Shown here piece by piece: positions 11,646 through 20,904 of a DNA stretch of 64,000 bases (positions are counted from its first letter, which is position 1; every line of letters begins with the position of its first letter). Position numbers and translations under genes: made by a program. Source of the stretch: Eretmocerus hayati (Eukaryota; Arthropoda; Insecta; Hymenoptera; Aphelinidae); assembly GCA_029851415.1 (NCBI GenBank), contig CM056743.1:76464186-76528185 (forward strand), written 5' to 3'. Under the pieces are notes generated by a model that saw only the letters and a list, made by a program, of their open reading frames with translations, was not told the origin of the DNA and did no database searches.

Positions 11646-11667
11646 TATATATATATATATATATATA
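11646..11667 (+). repeat. (TA)11 tail of element A
   Basis: A run of TA dinucleotides follows the 3' UTR. Simple-repeat tails in place of poly(A) are usual for CR1, Jockey-superfamily and related LINEs, so I take this as the 3' end of the element. Confidence 0.6.
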
Positions 11668-11675
11668 ATATGTAG

Positions 11676-12341
11676 GTGTATTTTTGTCGTATGACGAATG
11701 AAGGATATAATCCATCCATTCATTCATTCTCACTGACCTCGGTAGATTCAACCATGTTTCAAATCATCATGTCGTCAGACTCTTTACGGAAGTGTTCAGT
11801 CTCACTTGCCAGAGTGGACCAGTTAGTCATGTCTGATAGGAGTGAGCAAGAGAACATATCTCTGATCGGTAGCTCATCAAGTGAATTCCCAGGCTCTAAT
11901 CTCCCTACTAATATGCAAGTGAAGAGAGTTTTGTTGCACAAAATCCGTCATTTAAGTCTAAGTCTAGATGAGAGCGTTCGATTGGTTGTGGAAGATGTAC
12001 GGTTATGAGATGAACATTGCAGTCTCACTCAAGATAAACGCAGATGCAGAAGTGAATTGCACGAGTTGTACCTCGACTGGCGCTCTGTACAGAAACATAA
12101 AGGGGAGGCTGCCAATGAGGACAAGAAGGAAACATCCTCTGAGAAGTTGAACTCGCTCTTCGATATCTCTCATGGAAGTTCTAGACAAGAGCTAACAGAC
12201 TTGGCATATGATTCCGTTGAAGATCCTATACCCATTGAGCGAATGCATTCGACAGCGAACGCTCAGTGTCAAATATTTTCTTCAGACATAGAAGGTGGTG
12301 AAAAATTCCATTTGCTTTCAACTCCTCCTCCACGTGATTGA
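11676..12341 (+). pseudogene. Possible N-terminal part of the 12.8-14.4 kb pseudogene
   Basis: A serine- and charge-rich frame (11676-12008) continues past a TGA at 12006-12008 to 12341 in the same register, the register also used from 12852. The family I recognise downstream has a long, poorly conserved N-terminal region, so this may be its remains. The segment 12342-12851 is full of stops in this frame and could be an intron or an insertion. There is no diagnostic motif, so the link rests only on frame and position. Confidence 0.3.
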
Positions 12342-12851
12342 TAAGAGAGATGATTTTTGTAGTGCAAGTGATTGGAAATAAACAATTCCGATCTGTTGGA
12401 ATTCAGACTGATGATTATTGCGAAGAGTTGATTGGTGAGTGACTCCATGGATCTCTCCGATAAGAATAACTCAAATTTTTCATCCAGTTGATCAGAGCTG
12501 AGACTTGTACATTGAATTCTGTTGTCGTTATCTTCATACAGTTCAAATGCTAATTCTACCGACCATTTTCGAATATCCAATGAACAGACGATATATCATA
12601 GAATCATTCTATGCTTGATTTGATTCATTTGTAACATTCCATAATTGATGATGATGAGACTTCTTCTGCCTTCCTCGACAGGAAAATTCAGTCAGTTATC
12701 TGGGGCAGAGTCCAATATTGGAACGGGAAATCAATCAAGTCAATCTGAATCTGACACAAACAAAACCTAGACTCAAGAAAGCAAGACAATAGATTACACA
12801 GCAAAAGGTCAATACTACGGATGTCAAGATCATCGAGGAACGAAAAATATA

Positions 12852-14439
12852 ATGACAAGGAGATCAGCAATGGCCTTAGACAATAGTAGGATCTCTCACA
12901 GGGTCACAGTCCATTTGATAAGTGCAGTAGCCTATGCACTTGAATGCGATATTTCCGATGCAATTATAAACACAACATCCTTCTACGAGATGAGGAACTC
13001 TATCACAGAAGAAGTATCTGAGGATATCAAGGAATTATTTGGACGAACAGTACCCACAGCTCTAGTCATACGGTGGGACACCAAAATAATCCAAGATTCT
13101 CATACTGGTGAGAAACGTGAACGCTTAGCCATCGTCGCAAGTGATTGTGAAACTGACAAAGTACTCGGTATACCAGCTTTAAAGGATGGTAAGGGTTCAA
13201 CACAACCAGATGGTATATATGAACTATTGTATGAATTGGGACTCCTGCCGCATGTGGAAGCGTTCTGTTTTGACACGCAGCAACAAATACGGGACGTATT
13301 TCAGGGGCAGTCACACTACTAGAGAGCTATCTTGAGAGAATAATATTGTATTTAGCATGTCGGCATCATGTGTACGAAATTGTGTTGGCAGGAATATTCG
13401 GATGCAAGATTCCAGGTTCCTCTGGACCTGATATCACCTTATTCAAAAGATTTCGTGATTCGTGGGATACTATCAATCAGAAAAATTTCAAGTTGCCGTA
13501 CGAAGGTAGATCCATTGACCTACGTTTAGCAGCTGAACTCGATGCAGTTGTTCTTAATACGAAGCAATTCTTGGAGGGGGATTTACCTCGTGGTGACTAC
13601 AGAGAGTTGTTAGAATTACAACTGATATTCACAGGTGCAATTGAATCAAAACATGTCATGTTCCGTAAGCAAGGAGCCTGCCACAGAGCTAGATTCATGG
13701 CTAGAGATATCTACTCCTTGAAAATATACTTGCTTCGGGACGAGTTCTCTTTGACTGAAAAAGGAAAAGAAGGTCTATTTGACATATGTCAATTCGTTGT
13801 TCTTATCTCCATTCCGGCTTGGTTCTCGGCACCTCTAGCCCCCGAATCACCCAACAATGTTTTGAAATTCATCAAAAACCTCTTCAGATATCGTTGTATT
13901 GATCGAGAGATTACTGATGCTGCTTTGGAAAAATTGAAGAATCATCCCTGGTACTTGAGCCCCGAAGCTTGTGGTTTTGCATTTTTTGTGAAAGTTTGTC
14001 GAATGAAATGCGAGCGAAAATGGTGCAAGCCTTAAGTAACGATGATGGATTCGATGTCAGTCATCAAGAACGACTGATGACTGAAACCACGGATGAACTT
14101 CAAGCCTTAGCATCTCATGACATCGATCATTTCATCAGCTCGGCTTCAATGTCTTTTTTTGAAAGATTCAACTTGTCAACGTCATTTCTGCGGGTACCAT
14201 GTGAACTCTAGACACAAGACGAGTCCTACGAAGAAAATTTGAAGCTCGTGCGAGAAATCGGGGTTGTGAATGATGCTGCTGAAAGAGCTGTGAAACTAGG
14301 ACAAGATTACTTTAACGTTTCGACCAAAGATGAGAAACAGAAACAGTACCTGATACAAGTGGTTCCAGAGTACAGAAATGGATTCCCGGATGCAACCAAA
14401 CAATTTCTCGTGAAAAAGTTTATCAACTCTGTAATTTAG
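12852..14439 (+). pseudogene. Transposase-like multicopy arthropod gene family, decayed
   Basis: The reading matches a protein family I know as abundant, uncharacterised multicopy genes in spiders, aphids and other arthropods. Diagnostic blocks in order: an ALDNSRISHR-like start, VIRWDTKIIQD, AFCFDT, the histidine block LACRHHVYEIVL, SSGPDITLFKRF, GDYRELLELQLIFTG, MARDIYSLKIYLLR, and finally GVVNDAAERAVKLGQDYF. The paired acidic blocks (WDTK, CFDT), the Cys-His block and the late AER motif resemble an RNase H-fold transposase of hAT type; that is inference. The frame is broken near 13284 (one-base shift), near 13990 (second shift) and by TAG at 14209-14211, so it is a pseudogene. No terminal inverted repeats were found around it. 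Confidence 0.7.
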
Positions 14440-15404
14440 ACTTGAATGAGCCATATGGTGGTTGAACCCACTGGTAACCACTACCACAAAAGACAATTGC
14501 TTGAAATACCCTGAAAAAGTGATATTACAAGACTTGGTAACATTTTTTGATGAAAAATGTGTCTAGCCCTACTCGAAAGACTCTTATGCACTAAACTTAC
14601 AAAATCTACAGATAAATTATTTCACTTGGAAATCTTCAACGAGTCACAACAATCATATTCTCTGCATTATCTGAAGCTCCCAACCTATAATTAGGTTTAT
14701 ACAAAGAGCTGCAAACTTCCTCTAGAAAGATTTCCTCAAACCTGAATTGTAACTGCACTTGAACTCAAACTTGAAAAAGGCATTTTTTCACATTGTTTGT
14801 GAAGGTTACTTGTTCCAAACTACTCCCATAAGACACAAAATCTGAAATTGGATCTTTGAAGAATGTGAGTGTAGACTGAAATCTCACATCCATAACATCT
14901 CTCAGCTGAAAGTAAAACAGAGAATACCATGGCACATTGAACAAGTACACGATAACTATATCCCATGGCCCATGATCAAGTACACGATCTATATACCATG
15001 GCACACGATAACTATAAACCATATAATGATTATGATACCTGCCTCATACCTTATTCTTTTTCATTTTTTTATTCTTATTAAAATCTTCGAAGGTGACCCC
15101 CTTGATGTCGGGGGTCTCAACAGATTATTAAACCCACCCGCACACCTGTGTGCTAAAATACGCTTTTGCTTTCAAATTGAATCGGACGCGCGCGCCAAAA
15201 GCTCATTGCAAATGGCTGCGTCATAGCGATGCATGTGGCCGCTGCCTGAGTCACTTATTGATTAAATTTAGGGTCCACACACTGAAGTGCGCCGCACAAA
15301 AATAGTACTAGGAGATCTAGAGTCCCTAGCCCATCTACATAGAGTAGAACGTGTCACGCATGTGTGTATAGGACCGACGCAAGTTCTGTTCGCGTAGGAA
15401 GTTC
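14440..15404. other. Non-coding, with short ACACGAT repeats
   Basis: No gene recognised. Between about 14930 and 15030 the words CCATGGCAC, GTACACGAT and AACTATA recur in a degenerate 25-35 bp rhythm. The part from 15180 on is GC-richer and could be the 5' leader or LTR of the gene set that follows, but I found no matching copy downstream. Confidence 0.4.
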
Positions 15405-15812
15405 ATGCCTGGCATTGACCACAAGAAGTGTAAACCAAACAAAAAGGCGCGGGCACGTGCGCGTAGGTGGAAAGAGGCACAGGTGCAAATATTCTGGGCA
15501 AGGGTGCTAGCAGAGTTGAAAGCTACCGGTCCACCGCCGCCGTTGCTACCGGTGAACCCTCTAGACTCGATTCCGCTCCCTGACCATCTGTCGATCAAGT
15601 GTCTGTCTTGTTTTGCGATAAATCAAGTGAGGCGTGATATCTGTCCCGAGTGTTGGAAAAGGAAATTCAACGTCCCAAATAAGGTTCCCAAACGGCGCAT
15701 AAACTTCCAAATTCTCTTGGAAGCGGAAAGGTCAGGACCAGTCGAGACACCACTAAAGAAAGCCCAGGAGGATAGAATAGTCTTTAAGAAAAGCCAATTG
15801 TTCCGTCGGTGA
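15405..15812 (+). CDS. Small basic zinc-ribbon-like protein, ORF a of the retroelement-like gene set
   Basis: A 135-residue frame starting at ATG. The first 30 residues are strongly basic (KARARARRW). Residues 65-82 hold a C-X2-C-X10-C-X2-C cluster (CLSC...CPEC), which would fit one zinc ribbon, followed by another basic stretch. This suggests a nucleic-acid-binding protein. It lies 72 bp before the cysteine-rich ORF b on the same strand, with gag further downstream. I do not recognise the family. Alternatives are a host exon or an accessory gene of a retroelement; the shared strand and close spacing favour the second. Confidence 0.5.
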   Translation: MPGIDHKKCKPNKKARARARRWKEAQVQIFWARVLAELKATGPPPPLLPVNPLDSIPLPDHLSIKCLSCFAINQVRRDICPECWKRKFNVPNKVPKRRINFQILLEAERSGPVETPLKKAQEDRIVFKKSQLFRR

Positions 15813-15884
15813 ATACTTTCATATTTCTTCACCACACCGTACATATTTCTATCTAATAGATTAAGTAGACACGAAAATGATAGA

Positions 15885-16502
15885 ATGAGTTTAGAACTTA
15901 GGTTAGATTTCGACGAGTTCGAACGTTGTTTACATCAGAATCCAGCCGTTCCGGTCTACCATTACGTTTCACCTCATCGAGGAGACCGTTTAGTGCTGTG
16001 TGATCCTTGTTTCGCGAGTTATCCTGAATCTAAGTTCCAAAACTTCCCAGTCACCAACGAGACTGATTATCACGATTTCGTCTACGCTGGTGAAGAGACG
16101 AATTGTGATAAGTGCAAAATAGTTTGCATCGCGAAACGGTACGCGTACGAGTGCCTAACGTGCAGCGAAGCAGCTCTGCGAAGCCGTGAACACAGTAAAG
16201 ACGAACCCGACCGTCTCCCGTGTTCACAAGAGATATTTACGTGTGAGCGCCAAAACCCAAACGTTCCCAAGTTTTATACTGTTACAGTCGGCGGACTCGG
16301 AGCAGATCTGTGCCACAACTGCTTCTCTTCACGCGAGATCGAGCCGGAATATACATTGAAAACTACAACCAATTTTCACGAATTCGCTGTAGGCGGAAAA
16401 TCCATATTCTGCAAAAGGTGCAGTGTACCTTGTGATGTAGCCATTCCGTCAGTCGAGTGTCGTAGCTGTTTTGCCGAGTGCAACCGCCAATTTCCGGAAT
16501 AA
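15885..16502 (+). CDS. Cysteine-rich protein with an internal tandem duplication, ORF b
   Basis: 205 residues made of two repeats of about 80-90 residues. Repeat 1 has Cys at 15, 39, 42, His 63, Cys 74, 77, 81, 90, 93. Repeat 2 has Cys at 120, 143, 146, His 165, Cys 176, 179, 183, 192, 195. The closing block C-X2-C-X3-C-X8-C-X2-C is identical in both, and QNP.VP, LC..CF and the H.F...G stretch are shared. Each repeat could bind two zinc ions. No signal peptide or membrane segment is visible. I do not recognise the family. It sits between ORF a and ORF c, all on one strand ahead of gag. The intact frame and precise cysteine spacing suggest that it was under selection. Confidence 0.6.
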   Translation: MSLELRLDFDEFERCLHQNPAVPVYHYVSPHRGDRLVLCDPCFASYPESKFQNFPVTNETDYHDFVYAGEETNCDKCKIVCIAKRYAYECLTCSEAALRSREHSKDEPDRLPCSQEIFTCERQNPNVPKFYTVTVGGLGADLCHNCFSSREIEPEYTLKTTTNFHEFAVGGKSIFCKRCSVPCDVAIPSVECRSCFAECNRQFPE

Positions 16503-16633
16503 ATCTTAGAGGAACTCCTAACTCGTGGTCAAAATTCAACTGTGGGCAGAGAACCGTTCTCATTTCTTCAGGTTTCTATCCATATTAGTAGATTCAAGAT
16601 TTCTCTTGGAATAAATGAATGTAATCAAGTGAT

Positions 16634-16918
16634 GTGAGAGGAAATAGTCTTCGATTAGAACTATTCATGTGTACCCGCAAGGAAAAATCTCTAGCTTCAT
16701 TGTTCGGCACATTAGACGGTAGTGAACGCGCTTTTATTGAAGTTTTTAATTTAGTAGATCGAGCCAACGGAAGATCGCGGTCTTATGCGGATGGCATAGT
16801 TTCCTTGGAAATACCACTCACTTTTGTACCTAGGAAATCAAACGATTGTTCAAAAACGATAATTGACCGACTATTGCGTGACTCCATCATAACCAAGAGT
16901 GTTAGCAACAATCATTGA
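16634..16918 (+). CDS. Small ORF c upstream of gag, unknown
   Basis: A 94-residue frame ending 21 bp before the gag start. From the first ATG (16655 is a later alternative) it has no zinc motif, signal peptide or coiled coil that I can see. Its position, directly between ORF b and gag on the same strand, is the only reason to list it. It may be spurious or may encode the N-terminal part of an accessory protein. Confidence 0.35.
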   Translation: MRGNSLRLELFMCTRKEKSLASLFGTLDGSERAFIEVFNLVDRANGRSRSYADGIVSLEIPLTFVPRKSNDCSKTIIDRLLRDSIITKSVSNNH

Positions 16919-16939
16919 CTTGCGTTCAACAAAAAGCGA

Positions 16940-18505
16940 ATGACGAGAAGCCAAGCGCAAAAAGATGCGGAAAAACAACGTGAAATTGACGCGGATGACC
17001 CATTCCGAACTCGTCCTCGTTTAAAACGATCTTTCAACGACACAACGTCGTCCACATTGGAAGCAATTGAGGAAGATCTTAGCGAGAGTGTAGAACTCCT
17101 ATCTTCCACGGTGAATCCTTCTGGTGGTATCAGTAAAGAAGAAACGCTCGGAGCCGCCGGTTATACTCCTGACGTGAAGTTAGAGAATCAGTTTAGCCCG
17201 CAAGATTCCCTCGAGAACTCACCGGTGAGTTCTAATACGGAAGCGAACACGGGAAGAATGGGAGTCGAACGACCACAACCTCCTCCGCCACCACCTTTCC
17301 CACCTGGAATTCCCCGAAATTTCGGGGTGAGAAATAATAGTTTGGGCCAAGGAATTCCAAATAGATCAACTCCACGAGTTCCTGCAGCCATGGCACTGCA
17401 AGCAAATCAGCTGGTAGCAATTCGGGATGCTATCGCAGTAGTCCTGGAATTCAGTGGAAAAAATATTCCGTTTAGCCAGTTTTTGCACGGTTGCGATGAT
17501 GCACTCGCGATGATAGACCCCCAAGCAGAGAAAAATCTCACGCGTCTCATCCGTGGTAGATTGATAGGCGAAGCTCGACAAGCTATCTCGGGAGAAGAAT
17601 CTGATGAAATCGAAAAACTCAACGACTTTTTGAAAACAATATATGCTCCCGCGAAAACGGAAACGCAACTTCTCGGAGAATTGGGCAACCAGTTTCAAAG
17701 AGAAAATGAGAGTGTCATCGCGTTCGCGAATTGCTTGCGTGACTTGGGTTCACGAATCACGGAAGCCAGGAAAATCAAGAATGAGGGCACAATTGATCAG
17801 GATTTCAAGACCGCTCTTGAAAAACCCATGATTGAGTGTTTCAGTAGGGGTCTTAAACCCGAAATTGAACAACGATTACCAGAGGCAGACAACGTCAAGG
17901 ATATAGTAAGAAACGCAATCGCGGTCGAGAGACGTTTGGCCGCGCAGAAAGATCTTAGAGCGATTTCAATTAATACAGAAAATCGAAAATTCCAAAACCG
18001 AGTGAACTCATGTCAATGTGAGTCAAGTACAATACACTGTCTCGTTACAGATGTAAAACCTACTTGTGAACATTGCAAGAGAGAAGGGCACACGATCGAT
18101 TCTTGTTACCAAAAAGCAAAGTCACAGAGCATAGTTTGTCAATTGTGCAACAAGGGTGGCCATACCGCGAAGCACTGCCCGCTCATTGCCCCAAAAATAG
18201 ACACCGCCATAACATGCCAATTCTGCGAAAAAACTGGGCATGTCGCTCAGAACTGTTATGCTCTGAAAAACAAATTCCCAAACATCCTAGAACAGAATGA
18301 GACTAAGACCGACAAGATCATGTGCCGGTATTGCAAAAAGCCGGGACACAGCATTTTAGAATGCCGCAAGCGCGAATATAATGAACAAAAGAAGGCGGAA
18401 AACCGCGCCAACCTTCCGATACGGAGCGCATCGCCGGAGGCTCAGGAACCTTGCTCCGCCGAAAATTTCGATCAAATGTTGTCCGAACTCGTACCATTGA
18501 GTTGA
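16940..18505 (+). CDS. gag: Gag-like protein with four CCHC zinc knuckles
   Basis: 521 residues in one frame. The N-terminal 110 residues are charged and acidic, then a polyproline run near residue 115, then a capsid-like helical region (about 155-345). It closes with four zinc knuckles of exact form C-X2-C-X4-H-X4-C: CEHCKREGHTIDSC, CQLCNKGGHTAKHC, CQFCEKTGHVAQNC and CRYCKKPGHSILEC. Gag proteins coat the genomic RNA and build the particle of LTR retrotransposons; the knuckles bind RNA. Four knuckles is more than the usual one to three. The downstream ORF overlaps in the -1 frame and carries a protease, the standard gag-pol order. The frame is intact over 1.5 kb. No LTRs were identified around it. 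Confidence 0.85.
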   Translation: MTRSQAQKDAEKQREIDADDPFRTRPRLKRSFNDTTSSTLEAIEEDLSESVELLSSTVNPSGGISKEETLGAAGYTPDVKLENQFSPQDSLENSPVSSNTEANTGRMGVERPQPPPPPPFPPGIPRNFGVRNNSLGQGIPNRSTPRVPAAMALQANQLVAIRDAIAVVLEFSGKNIPFSQFLHGCDDALAMIDPQAEKNLTRLIRGRLIGEARQAISGEESDEIEKLNDFLKTIYAPAKTETQLLGELGNQFQRENESVIAFANCLRDLGSRITEARKIKNEGTIDQDFKTALEKPMIECFSRGLKPEIEQRLPEADNVKDIVRNAIAVERRLAAQKDLRAISINTENRKFQNRVNSCQCESSTIHCLVTDVKPTCEHCKREGHTIDSCYQKAKSQSIVCQLCNKGGHTAKHCPLIAPKIDTAITCQFCEKTGHVAQNCYALKNKFPNILEQNETKTDKIMCRYCKKPGHSILECRKREYNEQKKAENRANLPIRSASPEAQEPCSAENFDQMLSELVPLS

Positions 18506-19797
18506 AAAATACGAGTAAGTACGTGCCTCATATCACGTGTACGCGTCCGCAATTATCAGCCGTAATCGAACTTATGCTGGATTCAGGATCAGAAGTTAAC
18601 ATGATTAAACGAGCGTACGTATCGATATCAGACACAATACTGTATGATGAAATTTTCAATATCAAAGGAATCGGTCCGAATACTGTCCAGTCATGTGGAG
18701 TTGTAAACTTTCATATTCAAGACAAACCATCCGCCTTTATAGTAGTGCCAGATGACTTCCAAATACCATTTGCTGGTATACTTGGTTCACAACTTTTCCT
18801 TGAAAACAAAGCAAAAATTAATTTCTTTGGTTGCACAATACGTATTGGCAAAATCAGTTTGAATTTTAGTCAAAATGCCTATTCCGGCGAGGACTTGGAG
18901 AATTGGCAAGTGCTCAACATTGGCACGGAGATGCGTGACGACTTCTTGCCAGTTGTCTTTGTACCTCAATTGGATTCTTGGATTAGAATGCTAGTCGCTA
19001 GCGGAGCCGAAGGCAACGTACTCAAGATAAAGGCATTACCTGTTGGAATGGATATCGACCATACTCAGAGAGTATATTTGAAGGGTGTTAGCCGTGAACT
19101 AATAGCCACATTAGGTACTGTCATCCTCAATATTTTTAACTTTAGGACCATTTTTCACGTAGTCCAAAATAATTTCGAACTTCCATGCGACGGAGTCCTT
19201 GGAGCTGCCTATTTAACACACAGTAAGGCTCTCCTAGATTATGAAAGCAAAGTATTAAAAATCGACAATGAAATAGAACCTTTATACTTTGATAATTCAA
19301 AATTTCCAGAACCTATACTCTCAGATGATGTTGAACCAATTCATACTATTTTACATACCACGATTGAAAGAAGGAAATCCAATGAGAGTCTGGATTCGCA
19401 CTTGAGCACTTTCGTGAACGTTAACTCTGATGATCATGGGTGCTCGGGTGTGACCTCGAACTCAGAATTGAATGATGAAAACTGGGCAAGAAATAATCAA
19501 AAATTGTCAGACCCTCATATTTCCGATGGAACAAAATTCACTTCACCCCACGACGATATGTCTGAAGCTCATAAATCTCAGTTTGCAAAAGATCAATTCC
19601 AAATATCGGAGATTTCAGGAATCGAACCGCCGGATGATGCAGATATCGAAAACATATTTTCAATTTTTGCAAATACAGAAACTGAACCTTCACGAAATAA
19701 GACCGTCAAAATCTTTGATATTAAAGATTGTGACGTGGGGTGGTCGATGACTGAATGGATAGACTCGAAAGATGGTAGAAATAGATGTATTGAATGA
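18385..19797 (+). CDS. Pro-type ORF with two retropepsin-like domains, second without catalytic Asp
   Basis: Open frame overlapping gag in -1; numbered from TTG at 18451 it has 448 residues. Domain 1 has the retropepsin triad LDSG (Asp 44), then KGIG (72), FIVVPDDF (96) and GILG (109-112). Domain 2 repeats the pattern as VASG (Ala 183), KGVS (211), FHVVQNNF (235) and GVLG (248-251). Each landmark is offset by exactly 139 residues, so the domains align without gaps for about 70 residues. The catalytic Asp is Ala in domain 2. The last 170 residues are acidic and low in motifs. There is no reverse transcriptase, RNase H or integrase before the stop or in the next kilobases, so pol is truncated or the element is non-autonomous. 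Retropepsins normally act as homodimers cleaving Gag and Pol. Confidence 0.75.
   Translation, partial: TKEGGKPRQPSDTERIAGGSGTLLRRKFRSNVVRTRTIELKNTSKYVPHITCTRPQLSAVIELMLDSGSEVNMIKRAYVSISDTILYDEIFNIKGIGPNTVQSCGVVNFHIQDKPSAFIVVPDDFQIPFAGILGSQLFLENKAKINFFGCTIRIGKISLNFSQNAYSGEDLENWQVLNIGTEMRDDFLPVVFVPQLDSWIRMLVASGAEGNVLKIKALPVGMDIDHTQRVYLKGVSRELIATLGTVILNIFNFRTIFHVVQNNFELPCDGVLGAAYLTHSKALLDYESKVLKIDNEIEPLYFDNSKFPEPILSDDVEPIHTILHTTIERRKSNESLDSHLSTFVNVNSDDHGCSGVTSNSELNDENWARNNQKLSDPHISDGTKFTSPHDDMSEAHKSQFAKDQFQISEISGIEPPDDADIENIFSIFANTETEPSRNKTVKIFDIKDCDVGWSMTEWIDSKDGRNRCIE
18463..18515 (+). promoter_or_regulatory. Candidate -1 ribosomal frameshift site between gag and pro
   Basis: AAATTTC at 18463-18469 reads A AAT TTC in the gag frame, a valid X XXY YYZ slippery heptamer, 34 bases before the gag stop (18503-18505). 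The -1 frame is open from 18385 to 19797 with no ATG before the protease motif, so frameshifting is the natural way to reach it. A 6-bp inverted repeat, CTCGTA (18488-18493) and TACGAG (18510-18515), starts 18 nt downstream; this is longer than the usual 5-9 nt spacer, so the stimulating structure is uncertain. Confidence 0.6.
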
Positions 19798-20440
19798 ATT
19801 GACGGTAACTGTGTGTATTGAGAGTGAGTGATGGGCACTCCCGAAATGGGAGTCCCCGAGCGGTCTGATGCGGCGCGCGCGAGTCGTGGCTTATATGCCC
19901 TCGACTCGTCGCGTGTCGCACAGTGTAAAAGTGCAAAGGTCAACAAAACGTGATCGCGAGATGCATTCCTCGCGGTATGCATCGAGCGGTCAGTCTTGCA
20001 GAACCGACGACAGAGTGATTGACCAACAAGGGCAATCACCTGTGGCGTCACACGTGTGAGGCCGGGATCTTGTGGTCCTCGACAAGCCCTTCGTGTTTTG
20101 TGTGAATGTATGATGTTTTACATAAGATTTTACATAGGTTTAATATAGGTCTTTCATAGTTTCTTCCAGTTCTTGTCAACATGCCATAACGTTATTTCTC
20201 TCGCATTCGTTATCGTTTTCTGGTCCATTTCAATAGTTTCAAGTTTCAAGTGCTTCAATTGACCTTAGTTTTGTGTGCTTCTGGACGAATATTTTTCTTC
20301 AACACCTGTGAAATCCTGGAACAGAATATTTTTGATTTTGTTTTGTATGATATTTCTGAGATTTCTACAGCATCTTCTGAATTTCCCGACAGTATTTTCG
20401 TGTGATATTTAACCATATATTCAACCGATATCTCTCGATC
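19798..20440. other. GC-rich segment after the pro ORF, then AT-rich DNA
   Basis: 19798-20080 is GC-rich, with a palindrome-like GGGCACTCCCGAAATGGGAGT near 19834-19854 and a possible TATA-like CTTATATG near 19889. It could be an LTR or the start of another insertion; no second copy was found in the window. From 20090 the sequence turns AT-rich without features. Confidence 0.3.
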
Positions 20441-20830
20441 TTATATCAATATTTCAATGACTCTTATAATATTTTTCAATGATTTCCACAATATTTTTCG
20501 AAACCTTGTCACAATATTTCCTCAATGTTTTCAACAATCTTCCACGGACAATTTGCAATATCTTTCTGCGACATCTCACAATATTTTTCCGAATACTTAT
20601 CAATACTACTACGATATTTCACAATATTTTGGACGATACTCATCCAATGCTTCTATCTTATTCCTACAATATTTTGACAGTATTTTCATCAGAGTTGATC
20701 CAATATTTCTCTGATATCCTTATCATTATACATCCCATATTCCTACGATACCTTGAGTAATCAATACAAGATCCTCATTGTATTTACTCAATATTTCTGC
20801 AGTATATTACCATACCTTCATCAATATCTA
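20440..20830. repeat. Degenerate CAATATTT periodic repeat
   Basis: The word CAATATTT or ACAATATTTTT recurs about fifteen times at 20-35 bp spacing, with variable pyrimidine-rich spacers. Frames that stay open here are products of the repeat, not genes. Confidence 0.7.
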
Positions 20831-20904
20831 ATACTGATCTCTGGCAACTTTGTGGATTGAAAAAAGTTTGAATGATGGTCAGAATTTTTGGACTCTCATG
20901 GTGT

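Larger units (their letters stand above)
5480..11667 (+). mobile_element. 5'-truncated non-LTR retrotransposon A, split by a fold-back insertion
   Basis: A Jockey/CR1-type element on the plus strand, truncated within its endonuclease. It is interrupted at 6971-10533 by a fold-back transposon. The two halves join perfectly in the reverse transcriptase YADD motif once the insertion and one 3-bp target duplication are removed. It ends in a 3' UTR and a (TA)n tail. Several frameshifts and stops show that it is dead. The order of events is clear: retrotransposon first, fold-back later. Confidence 0.85.

Noticed and set aside
19798..20100. 3' LTR of the gag-pro gene set
   Set aside because: Comparison by eye with 14.9-15.4 kb showed no matching 5' copy.
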